A stretch of 64,000 nucleotides of DNA from Alkalilacustris brevis (GCF_003350345.1 NZ_QNVJ01000009.1:51091-115090), one strand, 5' to 3'; positions 52,799 to 62,351 are shown, counted from the stretch's first letter. Program-made: numbers and translations. Notes: generated by a model from the letters alone, not told the origin.

Positions 52799-53404
52799 TC
52801 AGCCCTTTTCGCCTGGTTTGGCAGCGGCGGCCTGCGGCTGCTGCGGTGCAGCCGGCTTCGCGCCGCCTTGCTGGGGCGCCGAACCCGCGGCGGGGCGGGG
52901 CTGCTGCGCGCCATTGCTGGCGGCGGCGTTGCGGTTCTGCTGGTTGCCATTGCCCGCAAGTGGGTCTTCCTGGCGCTGAACCGAACCCTCGAAATGCGCG
53001 CCCGATTCGATGGCGATAGTCTTGTGGATGATGTCGCCTTCCACCCGCGCGCTGGACGAAAGCCGCACCTTCAGCCCGCGCACGCGCCCGATGATGCGGC
53101 CGTTGATGACCACATCGTCGGCGACGATTTCGCCGCGGACGGTGGCGCCTTCGCCCACGGTCAGCAGGTGTGCGCGGATGTCGCCGTCCACATTGCCTTC
53201 CACGACGATGTCGCCGGTGGTGCGCAGGTTGCCGGTGATGCTGAGATCGGCCGAAAGGGTCGAGGCCGGCGGCTTCACCTTGGGTGTGCTTGGCGCATCA
53301 CCAGGGGCGCGGCTCGGCGCGGCCTCGGTTGCAGCGCGTGCAGAGGGTTCCTCGTCCTGAACCTTCTTCGGCCCCGGATCATTGATTCTGCTCTTAGAAA
53401 ACAT
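52799..53404 (-). CDS. Bactofilin (polymer-forming cytoskeletal protein)
   Basis: A 201-residue protein. The central bactofilin beta-helix runs from about residue 50 to 155 (STLSADLSITGNLRTTGDIVVEGNVDGDIRAHLLTVGEGATVRGEIVADDVVINGRIIGRVRGLKVRLSSSARVEGDIIHKTIAIESGAHFEGSV). It has a short disordered N-terminus and a Gln/Pro/Ala-rich C-terminal tail. Bactofilins polymerise without nucleotide and recruit peptidoglycan enzymes. Its start overlaps the M23 peptidase stop by 11 bases, the usual pairing. Confidence 0.92.
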   Translation of the reverse strand: MFSKSRINDPGPKKVQDEEPSARAATEAAPSRAPGDAPSTPKVKPPASTLSADLSITGNLRTTGDIVVEGNVDGDIRAHLLTVGEGATVRGEIVADDVVINGRIIGRVRGLKVRLSSSARVEGDIIHKTIAIESGAHFEGSVQRQEDPLAGNGNQQNRNAAASNGAQQPRPAAGSAPQQGGAKPAAPQQPQAAAAKPGEKG

Positions 53405-54788
53405 TTCTGGCAGCCCTTATGTATGTCATCGGATTGACGGGGTTCCCGCCGATGCGCACCTCGTAGTGCAGATGCACCCCGGTGGATTGACCTGTGGTGC
53501 CCATACCACCGATCCGGTCCCCGCGCGAGACTCTTTGCCCCTCCTTCACGTCCACGCGAGACAGATGTGCATAGAGCGTTTCGATCCCGAAGGCGTGCTG
53601 GATCACCACCGCGTTGCCATAGCCGCCATACCAGCCCGCGCGCTTCACCACCCCATCCGAGGTGGCCAGGATTGGCGTGCCACTGGATCCGGCGAAATCT
53701 ACGCCGCTGTGCATCGCTGTGCGGCCCGTTACCGGATTGCGCCGCTGGCCAAAGCCCGAGGTGAAGCGCACCGCGGCCCGGACCGGCTGCGCAAAGGGTG
53801 CCTTTTCAGCGGCAATGCGATAGAGGTTGATCCGGTCGAGCCCGGCGAGGATCTCGTTGACGCGGGTTTCCTCGTCGTCCTCGAAAAGCGTGCCGCGGGT
53901 CGAGATCGACACCGAGGTCAGGCGCTCTTCGGGCGGGGCGTAGCCGCGGCGCACCTGCTCAAGGATCTGCTGCGGCGGCAGCCCGGCATCGCGGAACACC
54001 TTTTCCAGCGGTTCCATCGAAACCGTGACGGCGCGTTCAAGCTGAGTGAAGATCAGGTTGTTGCGATCCTCCAGCAGCCGCTTTTCCAGGGCGACATGAT
54101 CGGCCTCGCGGCGCAGTTGCATGGCGATTCCGGCGATTCCGTCGCGCTCCTGCGCGGTACGTTCAAGCGCCTCGGTGAGGAAAGCCAGCGTCGCCTCATT
54201 GTCGCGCCTGCGGTCGATGGCGGCCTCGGCGCGGGCCTCGGTGCTGGTCATCCCGGTCAGTTCGGCGCGGGCGGCATCGCGTTCGCGCATGGTGCGGCGC
54301 AGGGTGGCCTGGATCACCTCGATCCCGGTCTCCATTTCCTTGCGGCGCTCTTCCGAGGCCAGCAGGGCCGATTGCATTTCCGAGATGCGATCAAGCGCGA
54401 CGTTGAACCGCTCCTGCGCGGTGCGCGCCTCTTCGGCGCGGCGGTCGCGCTCGGCGGCCACGGCGTTCAGCCGGGCCTCATACATGAATTGTTCGCGCTT
54501 GGCTTGCTCGCGCAGGGTGCCTGCGCCGATACTGTCCATCAGCAGGATGGCGGTGGCGATGATGGTCCATCCCAGCACCAGTGCTGATCCTGAAAGCCCC
54601 ACCACCTGCGTGAGAGGGGAAAGCCGGATGAAACGTGTTTCCTTGTCTGACCTGATGAAAAGTCGTCGATCCGGGAAACGACGCTCAAGCGTCGCGTTCA
54701 GGTAATCCAGCAACTTCGGCAATGGCTCTGTCCCGTCTTGTGTCTGTGCCCCAGTCGATCCGCCCGTTGATCGGGCGTGATCCCACAT
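53394..54788 (-). CDS. M23-family metallopeptidase with coiled coil, bactofilin partner
   Basis: A 464-residue protein. One transmembrane helix lies at about residues 58-82 (SALVLGWTIIATAILLMDSIG). A long coiled coil follows (about 90-260) and the C-terminal LytM/M23 domain has HSGVDFAGSSG (HxxxD) and HLHYEVR (HxH) as zinc ligands. It cuts peptide cross-links of peptidoglycan, held to the bactofilin polymer. The start is chosen at ATG 54788; a frame to 54854 adds residues without features. The ribosome site is weak. The overlap with bactofilin shows translational coupling. Confidence 0.88.
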   Translation of the reverse strand: MWDHARSTGGSTGAQTQDGTEPLPKLLDYLNATLERRFPDRRLFIRSDKETRFIRLSPLTQVVGLSGSALVLGWTIIATAILLMDSIGAGTLREQAKREQFMYEARLNAVAAERDRRAEEARTAQERFNVALDRISEMQSALLASEERRKEMETGIEVIQATLRRTMRERDAARAELTGMTSTEARAEAAIDRRRDNEATLAFLTEALERTAQERDGIAGIAMQLRREADHVALEKRLLEDRNNLIFTQLERAVTVSMEPLEKVFRDAGLPPQQILEQVRRGYAPPEERLTSVSISTRGTLFEDDEETRVNEILAGLDRINLYRIAAEKAPFAQPVRAAVRFTSGFGQRRNPVTGRTAMHSGVDFAGSSGTPILATSDGVVKRAGWYGGYGNAVVIQHAFGIETLYAHLSRVDVKEGQRVSRGDRIGGMGTTGQSTGVHLHYEVRIGGNPVNPMTYIRAARNVF

Positions 54789-54915
54789 GTCTGTGTGCTT
54801 AGCGCCACGGGGTGCCTGCCGCAAGCTTTGAGATCCCTGAAGACAGCTTGACACTGTAAAATGCCGCTTTTGAGCGAAATTCTGCCGATTCGCGTGGTTC
54901 GTGGGTGGTTTCCGC

Positions 54916-55377
54916 TTACAGGTTCCGGGCCGTTTCCAGGACTTCGTCGGCGTGGCCCGGCACCTTGACCTTGCGCCAGACGCGCGCGATTTGCCCGGTT
55001 TCGTCGATCAGGAAGGTGCTGCGCTCGATGCCCATATGGGTCTTGCCGTACATCTTTTTCTCGACCCACACGCCATAGCGTTCGCAGACGTCGCTTTCCG
55101 CGTCCGAGGCCAGAATCACCCCCAGCCCGTGTTTTGCGACGAACTTGTCATGTTTGGCGACGCTGTCCTTCGAGATGCCGATCACGACGCAGCCGGCCGC
55201 CTCGAACGCGGGCGCCAGCGCGGTGAAATCCTGCGCCTCGCGGGTGCATCCCGAGGTATCGTCGCGCGGATAGAAATAAAGTACGACCTTGCGCGGGCGG
55301 AGCGCCGAAAGCGTGACCTCCTTGCCGCCGTCGCGCGGGAGGGTGAAGTCGGGCGCGGGCTGACCGGTTTCTGGCAT
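54916..55377 (-). CDS. bcp: Thioredoxin-dependent thiol peroxidase (Bcp/PrxQ)
   Basis: A 153-residue peroxiredoxin. The peroxidatic Cys is C44 in PRDDTSGCTREAQDF. The usual resolving Cys five residues on is replaced by Gln (EAQD instead of EACD). Other cysteines are C63 in EAAGCVVIG and C97 in SDVCERYG. It reduces hydroperoxides; recycling is either by a different Cys or by a 1-Cys mechanism. The gene stands between a short candidate ORF (55416-55520) and the M23 gene. Length is normal. Confidence 0.93.
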   Translation of the reverse strand: MPETGQPAPDFTLPRDGGKEVTLSALRPRKVVLYFYPRDDTSGCTREAQDFTALAPAFEAAGCVVIGISKDSVAKHDKFVAKHGLGVILASDAESDVCERYGVWVEKKMYGKTHMGIERSTFLIDETGQIARVWRKVKVPGHADEVLETARNL

Positions 55378-55415
55378 TGGGGAGTCTCCTCGTTGCTGTT
55401 CTTGCCTCCGGGATT

Positions 55416-55520
55416 CTAGAGCAACTCCGGAGCAGGTTGATAGGTTTTTTCGGCCAGGAGCTGTGCAAGATCAAGGCTCTGCAGGGTTTCGATTGTTTCA
55501 GCGAAAAACCGAAAACTCAT
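55416..55520 (-). CDS. Candidate 34-residue small ORF upstream of bcp
   Basis: AGAAGG lies five bases before the ATG at 55518-55520, and the product (starting MSFRFFAETIETLQSLDLAQ) has a plausible amphipathic helix. It ends 38 bases before the bcp start. I recognise no homologue. It could be a small protein, a translated leader or chance. The rest of the 329-base gap between bcp and trpE shows no other gene. Confidence 0.35.
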   Translation of the reverse strand: MSFRFFAETIETLQSLDLAQLLAEKTYQPAPELL

Positions 55521-55706
55521 AGGAACCTTCTGCCTCGCGAGAGGCCGCCCCGCAGGCAAAAGTGTCGAACTGCGTGCGCATGGGCGCCTGCCCGCGCCGC
55601 GCGCTACGGGCACAGGGCGCGGGACAACCACAACCACGCGATAACGGCGCGCGGGCGGCCCGGCACAGGCAGGTTGCCGCGAAAGCGCAGCGGCCGGACG
55701 GGGAAA

Positions 55707-57227
55707 TCAGGAACGCCGGTTGCCTCGCACGAACAAGCCCGCGTCTTCGGCGGCGCGGCGCAGGGCGCGCGATTTGTTGACGGTCTCCTGCCATTCGGCT
55801 TCCGGGTCGGAATCAAAGACCACGCCGCCGCCCGATTGGATATAAAGTGTCTCGTCCTTGATGACGGCGGTGCGCAGGGCGATGCACATGTCCATCTCGC
55901 CATTGGCGGCGAAATAGCCCACGCCGCCACCGTAGACGCCGCGCTTTTCCGGCTCCAGCTCGTCGATGATCTCCATCGCGCGCACCTTGGGCGCGCCCGA
56001 GACCGTGCCCGCGGGCAGCCCGGCCAGCAGGGCCGAAAGCGCATCTTCGCCCTCGCGCAGCTCGCCCACCACGTTCGAGACGATGTGCATCACATGGCTG
56101 TAGCGTTCGATGATGAATTCCTCGGTCGGGCGCACGGTGCCGATCTTCGCCACGCGCCCCACGTCGTTGCGCCCGAGGTCGAGCAACATCAGGTGCTCGG
56201 CGCGCTCTTTCTCGTCGGCCAGAAGTTCGGCCTCGAGCGCGCGGTCCTCCTCGGGCGTGGCGCCGCGCGGGCGGGTGCCGGCGATCGGGCGGATCGTGAC
56301 CTGGCCCTCGCGCAGCCGCACCAGAATTTCGGGGCTGGCGCCGACCACCTGGAAGCCGCCGAAATTGAAGAAGAACATGAAGGGCGACGGATTGGTGCGT
56401 CTGAGCGAGCGGTAAAGCGCGAAGGGCGGCAGCGGGAAGGGCTGCTTCCAGCGCTGGCTGGGCACCACCTGAAAGATGTCGCCCGCGCGGATATATTCCT
56501 TCGCCTTCTCCACCGCGGCGATATAGCTTGCATGGGTGAAGTTCGACACCGGCTCGGGCGCATCGGCGCTGTCGCCCAGGCTGCGGCTTTCTCCCGAAAC
56601 CTGCCGGTCGAGATCGCGCAGAGCGTCCATCACCCGTTCGGCGGCCTGCGCATAGGCCGCGCGCGCTGACAGCCCCGAGCCGGCCCAGGCCGGCGCGACC
56701 ACCGTCACCTCGCCCTTCACACCGTCGAGCACCGCCACCACCGAAGGGCGCATCAGCACCGCATCGGGCAGGTTCAGCGGATCGGGGTTCACATCGGGCA
56801 GGCGCTCGACCAGGCGGATCATGTCATAGCCCAGATAGCCGAACAGCCCCGCGGCGATGGCGGGCAGGTCGCCGGGCATCTCTTCGATGCGCGACTCGGC
56901 GATCAGCGCGCGCAGGGTGTCCAGCGGGTGGCCTGCAAGCGCTTCCCAGGCGTCGGGGTCGAAGCGGGCCTGCCGGTTGATCCGGCTTTTCTGCCCGTGA
57001 CATTGCCAGATCAGGTCGGGCTTCATGCCGACCACCGAATAGCGGCCGCGGACTTCGCCGCCAGTCACCGATTCCAGCATGAAGCTGTCGGGCTGGGCCT
57101 CGGCCAGCTTGAGCATGAGCGACACCGGCGTGTCCAGATCGGCGGCAAGGCGGGCCGCGACGATCTGGTTCCTGCCCGCCTCCCAGCCCTTGGCGAAGTC
57201 ATCGAAATCGGGGAAAAGTTCGGCCAT
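55707..57227 (-). CDS. trpE: Anthranilate synthase component I
   Basis: A 506-residue chorismate-binding enzyme. The N-terminal feedback site has SFMLESVTGGEVRGRYSVVG (the LES motif that binds tryptophan). The C-terminal catalytic domain has VVPSQRWKQPF, IAGTRPRGATPEEDRALEAELLADEKERAEHLMLLDLGRND and KVRAMEIIDELEPEKRGVYGGGVGYF. It makes anthranilate from chorismate with glutamine through TrpG. No trpG follows it in the window. It lies 11 bases after the PpiD-like gene on the same strand, so the two are one transcript. Confidence 0.96.
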   Translation of the reverse strand: MAELFPDFDDFAKGWEAGRNQIVAARLAADLDTPVSLMLKLAEAQPDSFMLESVTGGEVRGRYSVVGMKPDLIWQCHGQKSRINRQARFDPDAWEALAGHPLDTLRALIAESRIEEMPGDLPAIAAGLFGYLGYDMIRLVERLPDVNPDPLNLPDAVLMRPSVVAVLDGVKGEVTVVAPAWAGSGLSARAAYAQAAERVMDALRDLDRQVSGESRSLGDSADAPEPVSNFTHASYIAAVEKAKEYIRAGDIFQVVPSQRWKQPFPLPPFALYRSLRRTNPSPFMFFFNFGGFQVVGASPEILVRLREGQVTIRPIAGTRPRGATPEEDRALEAELLADEKERAEHLMLLDLGRNDVGRVAKIGTVRPTEEFIIERYSHVMHIVSNVVGELREGEDALSALLAGLPAGTVSGAPKVRAMEIIDELEPEKRGVYGGGVGYFAANGEMDMCIALRTAVIKDETLYIQSGGGVVFDSDPEAEWQETVNKSRALRRAAEDAGLFVRGNRRS

Positions 57228-57238
57228 CGGCGCGGCGC

Positions 57239-59092
57239 TCAGCGGAAGTTCTGATGCACGGCCTGGATCGCGGCATCGTTGAGCTGGATGCCCGCCTCTG
57301 CCTGGAGCCGCTGTGCATAATAGGTGAACAGATCCTGCGCGATTGCCTGGCGCAATTGTTCGGTGATCGCCTCGCGCAGCTGTTCGGTCTCGGGCGTGGC
57401 GGCATCCGGCGGCAGGATTTCATCGAGCCGGACCAGATAGACCTGCCCATCCGCGGTTGCCACGCGGGTTTCCCCCTCGGTGCGCAGCGCGAAGGCCTCG
57501 GCGATCAGCGGTCGGGGCAGCCCCTGGACAAAGCCGTTGCGGGTGATCGCCTCGATCTGGTCAACCGTCAGGCCGAGATCGTCAAAGCTTTCGCCGGCGG
57601 CCAGCCGGGCGGCGAGTTGCTCGGCGCGTTCGCTCAGGCGGCGGCGGATTTCGGCAGCTTCCCAGCCTTCGATCACCTGCACGACGACATCGTCGAAATC
57701 GCGCAGCCGGGCGGGCACCTCTTCATCGAGGCGCAGGGCAAAGACGCCGCCATCCTCCAGCCCCATGATCTCGGGGAAATCGCCGTCGGTCAGCGCATCG
57801 GCGGCATCGCGGAAGGCCTCGTAGCCCGCGATTCCCTCGCGGCTGTCGCCGCGGTAGTCGATCTGCCCGCTCTGCATCTCGGTTTCCCGCGCCAGGTCTT
57901 CCAGTGTGGCGCCGCCGGCAAGCAGGTCTTCGTAATCGTCATAGCGGTCGGCGATCAGCCGGCGCGCCCGGTCGCGGGCCAGATCGACGCGCAGGTCGTC
58001 GCGCACCTCTTCAAAGCCGATGGTCTGCGCGGCCAGGATGGCGTTCACCCGAAACAGCGCGGGGCCGAAGGGTGTGTCGAACGGCCCCGCGATGCCGGGG
58101 CCATCCAGCGCGAAGACCCCGTCGCGCGCGGCGGGAGTAAGATCGTCGCGCGTGACATCGCCCATATCGGCATCATCCAGCGAGAGTCCGCGCTCGGCGA
58201 CGATATCGGCGAAATCGGCAGCACCGCTCTCGATCCGGGCGAGGGCGTCCTGCGCCTCGGTGGTCGTGGGAAAGATCAGCCGCTCGACCAGCCGGCGTTC
58301 GGGGCGGTCGAATTCATCGCTACGCTGCTCGTAGAGGTCGCGCAAGAGCGCCTCGTCAACCTCGACCTCGTCGTAAAGCTGCTCGGGCGTGACCCAGGCA
58401 TAAGAGATGCGGCGAAAGCCGGGTTCGGTGAAATCCTGGGGGTTTTCCTCGTAATGGGCCTGAAGTTCGGCATCGGTGGGCGCGGGCACCGGGGCATCCA
58501 GCTGGCTCTGGTCCAGTTGCGCCACGCTGAAGCTGCGCTGCTCGGCGATATAGGTGGTGAGCGTCTCAGTATAGGTGGCCGGCGCCGGCACGCCCGAGGT
58601 CAGTGCCGCCTGAAGAATGCCGCGCGCGGTCTCGATGCGGATCTGATCCTCGAATTCGGATTCCGACAGCCCCTCGTTCTGCAAGGCAAAGCGATAGGCT
58701 TCGCGGTTGAAACCGTCGTCGAATCCCCGGAAAGCAGGGATCGCGAGGATCTCTTCCGCCACCACGTCATCGCCCACCGAAATGCCCAGTTTCAGGGTTT
58801 CGTTTTCCAGCGCGGCGGTGGTCACGAGGCGGGCGCGCACCGCCTGGTCAAGCCCCATCTGCTGCACTTCGCCAAAGCTGATCGCACCGCCCGCCTCGGC
58901 CTCGGCGGCGCGGATTTCCTGCTGCAGGGCGCGGAAATAGTCGTTGACGCGGATTTCACGCTCGCCAACCGACCCGATCGAGCGGACCGAGCCGCCAAAG
59001 CCGTCCACCCCGAAGCCCGCAAGCCCGATGATCAGAAGCCCCAGGATGATCCAGACGAATATGTTCGCCGTCTTGCCTTTTGCCTTGGCCAT
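57239..59092 (-). CDS. PpiD-like periplasmic folding chaperone (SurA N-domain, rotamase)
   Basis: A 617-residue inner-membrane-anchored protein. One N-terminal transmembrane helix spans residues 10-30 (NIFVWIILGLLIIGLAGFGV). A SurA_N/PpiD helical domain extends to about residue 200. A parvulin-type rotamase region follows from about 235 (RRLVERLIFPTTTEAQDALARIESGAADFADIVAERGLS), and a long C-terminal helical domain ends the protein. It assists folding of proteins leaving the Sec translocon. It is strongly acidic. trpE follows within 11 bases. Confidence 0.88.
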   Translation of the reverse strand: MAKAKGKTANIFVWIILGLLIIGLAGFGVDGFGGSVRSIGSVGEREIRVNDYFRALQQEIRAAEAEAGGAISFGEVQQMGLDQAVRARLVTTAALENETLKLGISVGDDVVAEEILAIPAFRGFDDGFNREAYRFALQNEGLSESEFEDQIRIETARGILQAALTSGVPAPATYTETLTTYIAEQRSFSVAQLDQSQLDAPVPAPTDAELQAHYEENPQDFTEPGFRRISYAWVTPEQLYDEVEVDEALLRDLYEQRSDEFDRPERRLVERLIFPTTTEAQDALARIESGAADFADIVAERGLSLDDADMGDVTRDDLTPAARDGVFALDGPGIAGPFDTPFGPALFRVNAILAAQTIGFEEVRDDLRVDLARDRARRLIADRYDDYEDLLAGGATLEDLARETEMQSGQIDYRGDSREGIAGYEAFRDAADALTDGDFPEIMGLEDGGVFALRLDEEVPARLRDFDDVVVQVIEGWEAAEIRRRLSERAEQLAARLAAGESFDDLGLTVDQIEAITRNGFVQGLPRPLIAEAFALRTEGETRVATADGQVYLVRLDEILPPDAATPETEQLREAITEQLRQAIAQDLFTYYAQRLQAEAGIQLNDAAIQAVHQNFR

Positions 59093-59328
59093 GCAGTGAC
59101 GCGCCTTTCGTTCAGGGTGCCGTTTCGGCGCCCATCTCTAAGCGCTGGGCCGGGGCGGGGCAAGCGTTTGTGCCCGGGTGCGTGGGCGCGCGCGGGCGGC
59201 TGTCCGTGCCCGGCCCGCGGCTTGCGGCGCTTTCCTGCTCTGGAACTTTGCCGGGGAAATGCGCTAACCATCCCCCAACCGCCTCGATGACACCACCTTG
59301 ACCGCCGAAAGCTTCAGGAAACCCGCCG

Positions 59329-60747
59329 ATGCTCAACCCCGCCGATGCGGCTTTTGCCGAAAACCTCGCGCAGCAACTGCCCGCAGGAACCCTGCGCGCC
59401 CCCGAACAGCGCCACCTGGAAGAGCCGCGCGGGCGCTGGCAGGGCGCGGGCGGCATCCTCGCGCTGCCGCGCACAGTCGAGGAGGTGGCGATTGTCGTGC
59501 GTGCCGCGGCTCGGGCGCGCGTGGGCGTGGTGCCCTATGGCGGCGGTACCGGGCTGGTGGGCGGGCAGGTCGCGCCCGACGGCCCCGCGCCACTGATCCT
59601 GTCGCTCGAGCGGATGCGCGCAATCCGCGCCGTCTACCCGCAGGAAAACGTGCTGATCGCCGAGGCCGGCGCGGTGCTGGCCGATGTGCAGGCCGCCGCA
59701 GCGCAGGCAGGGCGGCTCTTTCCGCTGTCGCTGGGCTCGGAAGGCACGGCGCGCATCGGCGGGCTGCTGGCCACCAACGCGGGCGGCATCAACGTGCTGC
59801 GCTATGGCAACGCGCGCGAGCTGTGCCTGGGGCTCGAGGCGGTGCTGCCCGATGGCAGCATCTGGCACGGGCTCAAGCGCCTGCGCAAGGACAACACCGG
59901 CTATGATCTGCGCGGGCTTCTGGTGGGGGCCGAGGGCACCCTCGGGGTGATCACGGCGGCCAGTTTGCGGCTGTTTGCCCAGCCCGCCGCGACCGGCTCG
60001 GCGGTGATGGCGGTGGAAAGCCCCGAAGCCGCGCTTGATCTGCTGGCGCGCGCACAGGCGCGGCTGGCCGAGGGGATATCCGCCTTTGAACTGATTAGCC
60101 GCACCGGCCCCGATTTTCAGGCCGAGGTCATGCCCGAGGTCCGCCAGCCGCTTTCGCCCGCGCCCGACTGGATGGTGCTGATCGAGGTCGGCCTGCCCAA
60201 GGGGCTGAACCCCGCCGAGGCGCTGGAAGATCTGTTTGCCGAGGGGTTCGAGGCCGGGCTGGTGACCGACGGCGTGATCGCCCAGTCCGAGGCCCAGCGC
60301 GCCGAGTTCCGCCACATGCGCGAATCCATCCCCGAGGCCAACCGCCTGATCGGGGCGATCTCCAGCCATGACATTTCGGTGCCGCTGGGCGCGGTGCCCG
60401 AATTCATCCGCCGCGCCGGGCCGGCGCTTGCCGAAATCGGCGATTTCCGCATCAACTGCTTCGGCCATCTGGGCGACGGCAACCTGCATTACAATGTCTT
60501 CCCCCAGCCCGGCCGCAGCCGCGCCGATCACGAAGACCAGCGCGACGCGATCAAACGCTGCGTGCATGACCTGGTGCATGAACTGGGCGGATCGGTCAGT
60601 GCCGAGCATGGCATCGGGCGGTTCAAGGTGGCCGATCTGGAACGCTATGGCGACCCCGCGCGGCTGGCGGCGATGCGGGCGATCAAGGCCGCGCTCGACC
60701 CGACGGGCATCATGAACCCCGGCGCGGTCCTGCGCGCGCAGGGCTGA
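59329..60747 (+). CDS. FAD-linked oxidase (GlcD/D-2-hydroxyacid dehydrogenase type)
   Basis: A 472-residue FAD-binding type 4 protein. The FAD domain has VVPYGGGTGLVGGQ, PLSLGSEGTARIGGLLATNAGG and LVGAEGTLGVIT. The C-terminal substrate domain has INCFGHLGDGNLHYNVF and SAEHGIGRFKV. Relatives oxidise D-lactate, glycolate or D-2-hydroxyglutarate. No glcE or glcF gene is adjacent, so a single-subunit D-2-hydroxyglutarate or D-lactate dehydrogenase is more likely than glycolate oxidase. It is divergent from the PpiD-like gene. Confidence 0.9.
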   Translation: MLNPADAAFAENLAQQLPAGTLRAPEQRHLEEPRGRWQGAGGILALPRTVEEVAIVVRAAARARVGVVPYGGGTGLVGGQVAPDGPAPLILSLERMRAIRAVYPQENVLIAEAGAVLADVQAAAAQAGRLFPLSLGSEGTARIGGLLATNAGGINVLRYGNARELCLGLEAVLPDGSIWHGLKRLRKDNTGYDLRGLLVGAEGTLGVITAASLRLFAQPAATGSAVMAVESPEAALDLLARAQARLAEGISAFELISRTGPDFQAEVMPEVRQPLSPAPDWMVLIEVGLPKGLNPAEALEDLFAEGFEAGLVTDGVIAQSEAQRAEFRHMRESIPEANRLIGAISSHDISVPLGAVPEFIRRAGPALAEIGDFRINCFGHLGDGNLHYNVFPQPGRSRADHEDQRDAIKRCVHDLVHELGGSVSAEHGIGRFKVADLERYGDPARLAAMRAIKAALDPTGIMNPGAVLRAQG

Positions 60748-60808
60748 GGGCGGCGCGCGCGGTCTTCCCTCGGCGCGGTTTCGCGCGCTCTCCGATCGCG
60801 CGGGCCTG

Positions 60809-60845
60809 CCCTTCACTGTGAGAAAAATATCCCCGCCGGAGGCAC
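60809..60845 (-). repeat. GGATATTT intergenic repeat, TCACAGTGAAGGG type, copy 11
   Basis: Minus-strand reading gives GCCTCCGGCGG, GGATATTTTTC and TCACAGTGAAGGG. It lies between the convergent oxidase and lipoprotein genes, oriented with the lipoprotein gene. Confidence 0.75.
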
Positions 60846-60902
60846 TGGCGCGGAGCACGGGCCGAAGGCCCGCCGCGCCATCTATCCGGTCCGGCGTCCG
60901 GC

Positions 60903-61289
60903 TCAGCTTTCGGGGTAACGCGCCTCGCAGGTGGCCAGTTCGGCACGGACCTGCGGCAGCAACTCGGCGCGGCGTTCGGTCAGGCTGGCCAGCTTGCGGC
61001 GCTCCTCCGCGCGGTCGATCGCGACGGGGCGTTCACGCACGATGGGTTCATCGACCGAGCAGAAGGTGAAAGGCTCTTCCGGCGGGTTGTAGCAAAAGAC
61101 CAGCCGCGTGCGCACATCCGGCTCGCGGATGATGGCATAGCCGCGCTCGATATTGGTGCGGGTCTCGGCGATCAGCGCGTCGATGGTGCGCAACTCTTGC
61201 GTGGCGTCACTGATGCAGCGCTCGCGCGGGGTGGCGCAGGCGGCAAGGGCCAGCGCGCAGATGCCGAGCAGCAAGGGGGTGAGGCGCAT
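60903..61289 (-). CDS. Small lipoprotein of unknown function
   Basis: A 128-residue protein. The signal is MRLTPLLLGICALALAACATP with lipobox LAAC (lipidated C18). The mature part has cysteine-containing stretches RCISDATQELRTIDALIAETRTNIERGY and RLVFCYNPPEEPFTFCSV and a C-terminal basic helix ending CEARYPES. I recognise no domain. GGAGA lies seven bases before ATG 61289; an extended frame to 61364 lacks a signal sequence at its start. It is divergent from hemF. Confidence 0.75.
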   Translation of the reverse strand: MRLTPLLLGICALALAACATPRERCISDATQELRTIDALIAETRTNIERGYAIIREPDVRTRLVFCYNPPEEPFTFCSVDEPIVRERPVAIDRAEERRKLASLTERRAELLPQVRAELATCEARYPES

Positions 61290-61432
61290 GAAATCATCTC
61301 CGCGAATGTCTCGGGCGCGATGATAGGCCGCGCCCGGCCATCTGCCAAGCACGGTGCCCGCCATCTGGTGCAGCGCGCGCAGAATTGATAGGCCTGCACC
61401 GTCCCTCGTAACCCTGCAAGAGCATCGGCACC

Positions 61433-62323
61433 ATGAACGAGATTGAGCAGAACAAGACCCGCGCGGCCCAGTGGTTCCGCACCCTGCGTGACGAGATCGT
61501 CGCAGCTTTCGAGGCGCTGGAAGACAGCCATGCCACGGGCCCCGACGCCGACCTGCCCGCCGGGCGGTTCGAACTGCGCGAAACCCGCCGCGCGGCCCCC
61601 GATGGCGGTGACGCGGGTGGCGGGCTGATGAGCGTGATGCGCGGCGGCCGGGTATTCGAGAAGGTCGGCGTCAATGTCTCGACGGTCTACGGCCAGCTTG
61701 GCGAACGGGCGCAGCGCGCCATGGCCGCGCGCAAGGATATTCCCGGCCTCGCTGACGCCCCGCGCTTCTGGGCCTCGGGCATCAGCCTTGTGGCGCATAT
61801 GCGCAATCCGCATGTGCCGGCGGTGCACATGAACACGCGCATGTTCTGGACGCCTGGCGCCTGGTGGTTCGGCGGCGGGGCCGACCTCAACCCCTGCCTG
61901 GAATACCCCGAGGACACGGCGCATTTCCATGCCGTGCTCAAGGCCCATTGCGATTCGCACGGGGCCGATCTCTACCCGCGTTTCAAGGCATGGGCGGATG
62001 AGTATTTCTTCATCCCACACCGCAAGCGCGCCCGTGGCGTGGGCGGGATCTTCTATGACGATCTCAACAGCGGCGACTGGCAGGCCGATTTCGCCTTCAC
62101 GCAGGATGTGGGGCGCGCGTTTCTGCCCGCTTTCGTGCCGCTGGTGGAGAAACGTCGCGGCACCGGCTGGGGCGAGGCCGAGCGCGAGGCGCAGCTTGTC
62201 CATCGCGGGCTCTATGCCGAATACAACCTGGTCTATGACCGGGGCACCAGGTTCGGGCTGGAAACCGGCCACGACCCCGACGCCGTGCTGATGAGTCTGC
62301 CGCCGCTGGCCAAGTGGGTCTGA
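61433..62323 (+). CDS. hemF: Oxygen-dependent coproporphyrinogen III oxidase
   Basis: A 296-residue HemF. The blocks VFEKVGVNVSTVYGQL, VHMNTRMFWTPGAWWFGGGADLNPC, HCDSHGADLYPRFKAWADEYFFIPHRKRARGVGGIFYDDL and GLYAEYNLVYDRGTRFGLETG are the conserved core with the catalytic Asp and Arg positions. It converts coproporphyrinogen III to protoporphyrinogen IX using O2 in heme and chlorophyll synthesis. I saw no FNR box upstream. Confidence 0.96.
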   Translation: MNEIEQNKTRAAQWFRTLRDEIVAAFEALEDSHATGPDADLPAGRFELRETRRAAPDGGDAGGGLMSVMRGGRVFEKVGVNVSTVYGQLGERAQRAMAARKDIPGLADAPRFWASGISLVAHMRNPHVPAVHMNTRMFWTPGAWWFGGGADLNPCLEYPEDTAHFHAVLKAHCDSHGADLYPRFKAWADEYFFIPHRKRARGVGGIFYDDLNSGDWQADFAFTQDVGRAFLPAFVPLVEKRRGTGWGEAEREAQLVHRGLYAEYNLVYDRGTRFGLETGHDPDAVLMSLPPLAKWV

Positions 62324-62351
62324 GCCGAAGACCCCGCGTGCAGCGCGGCAC

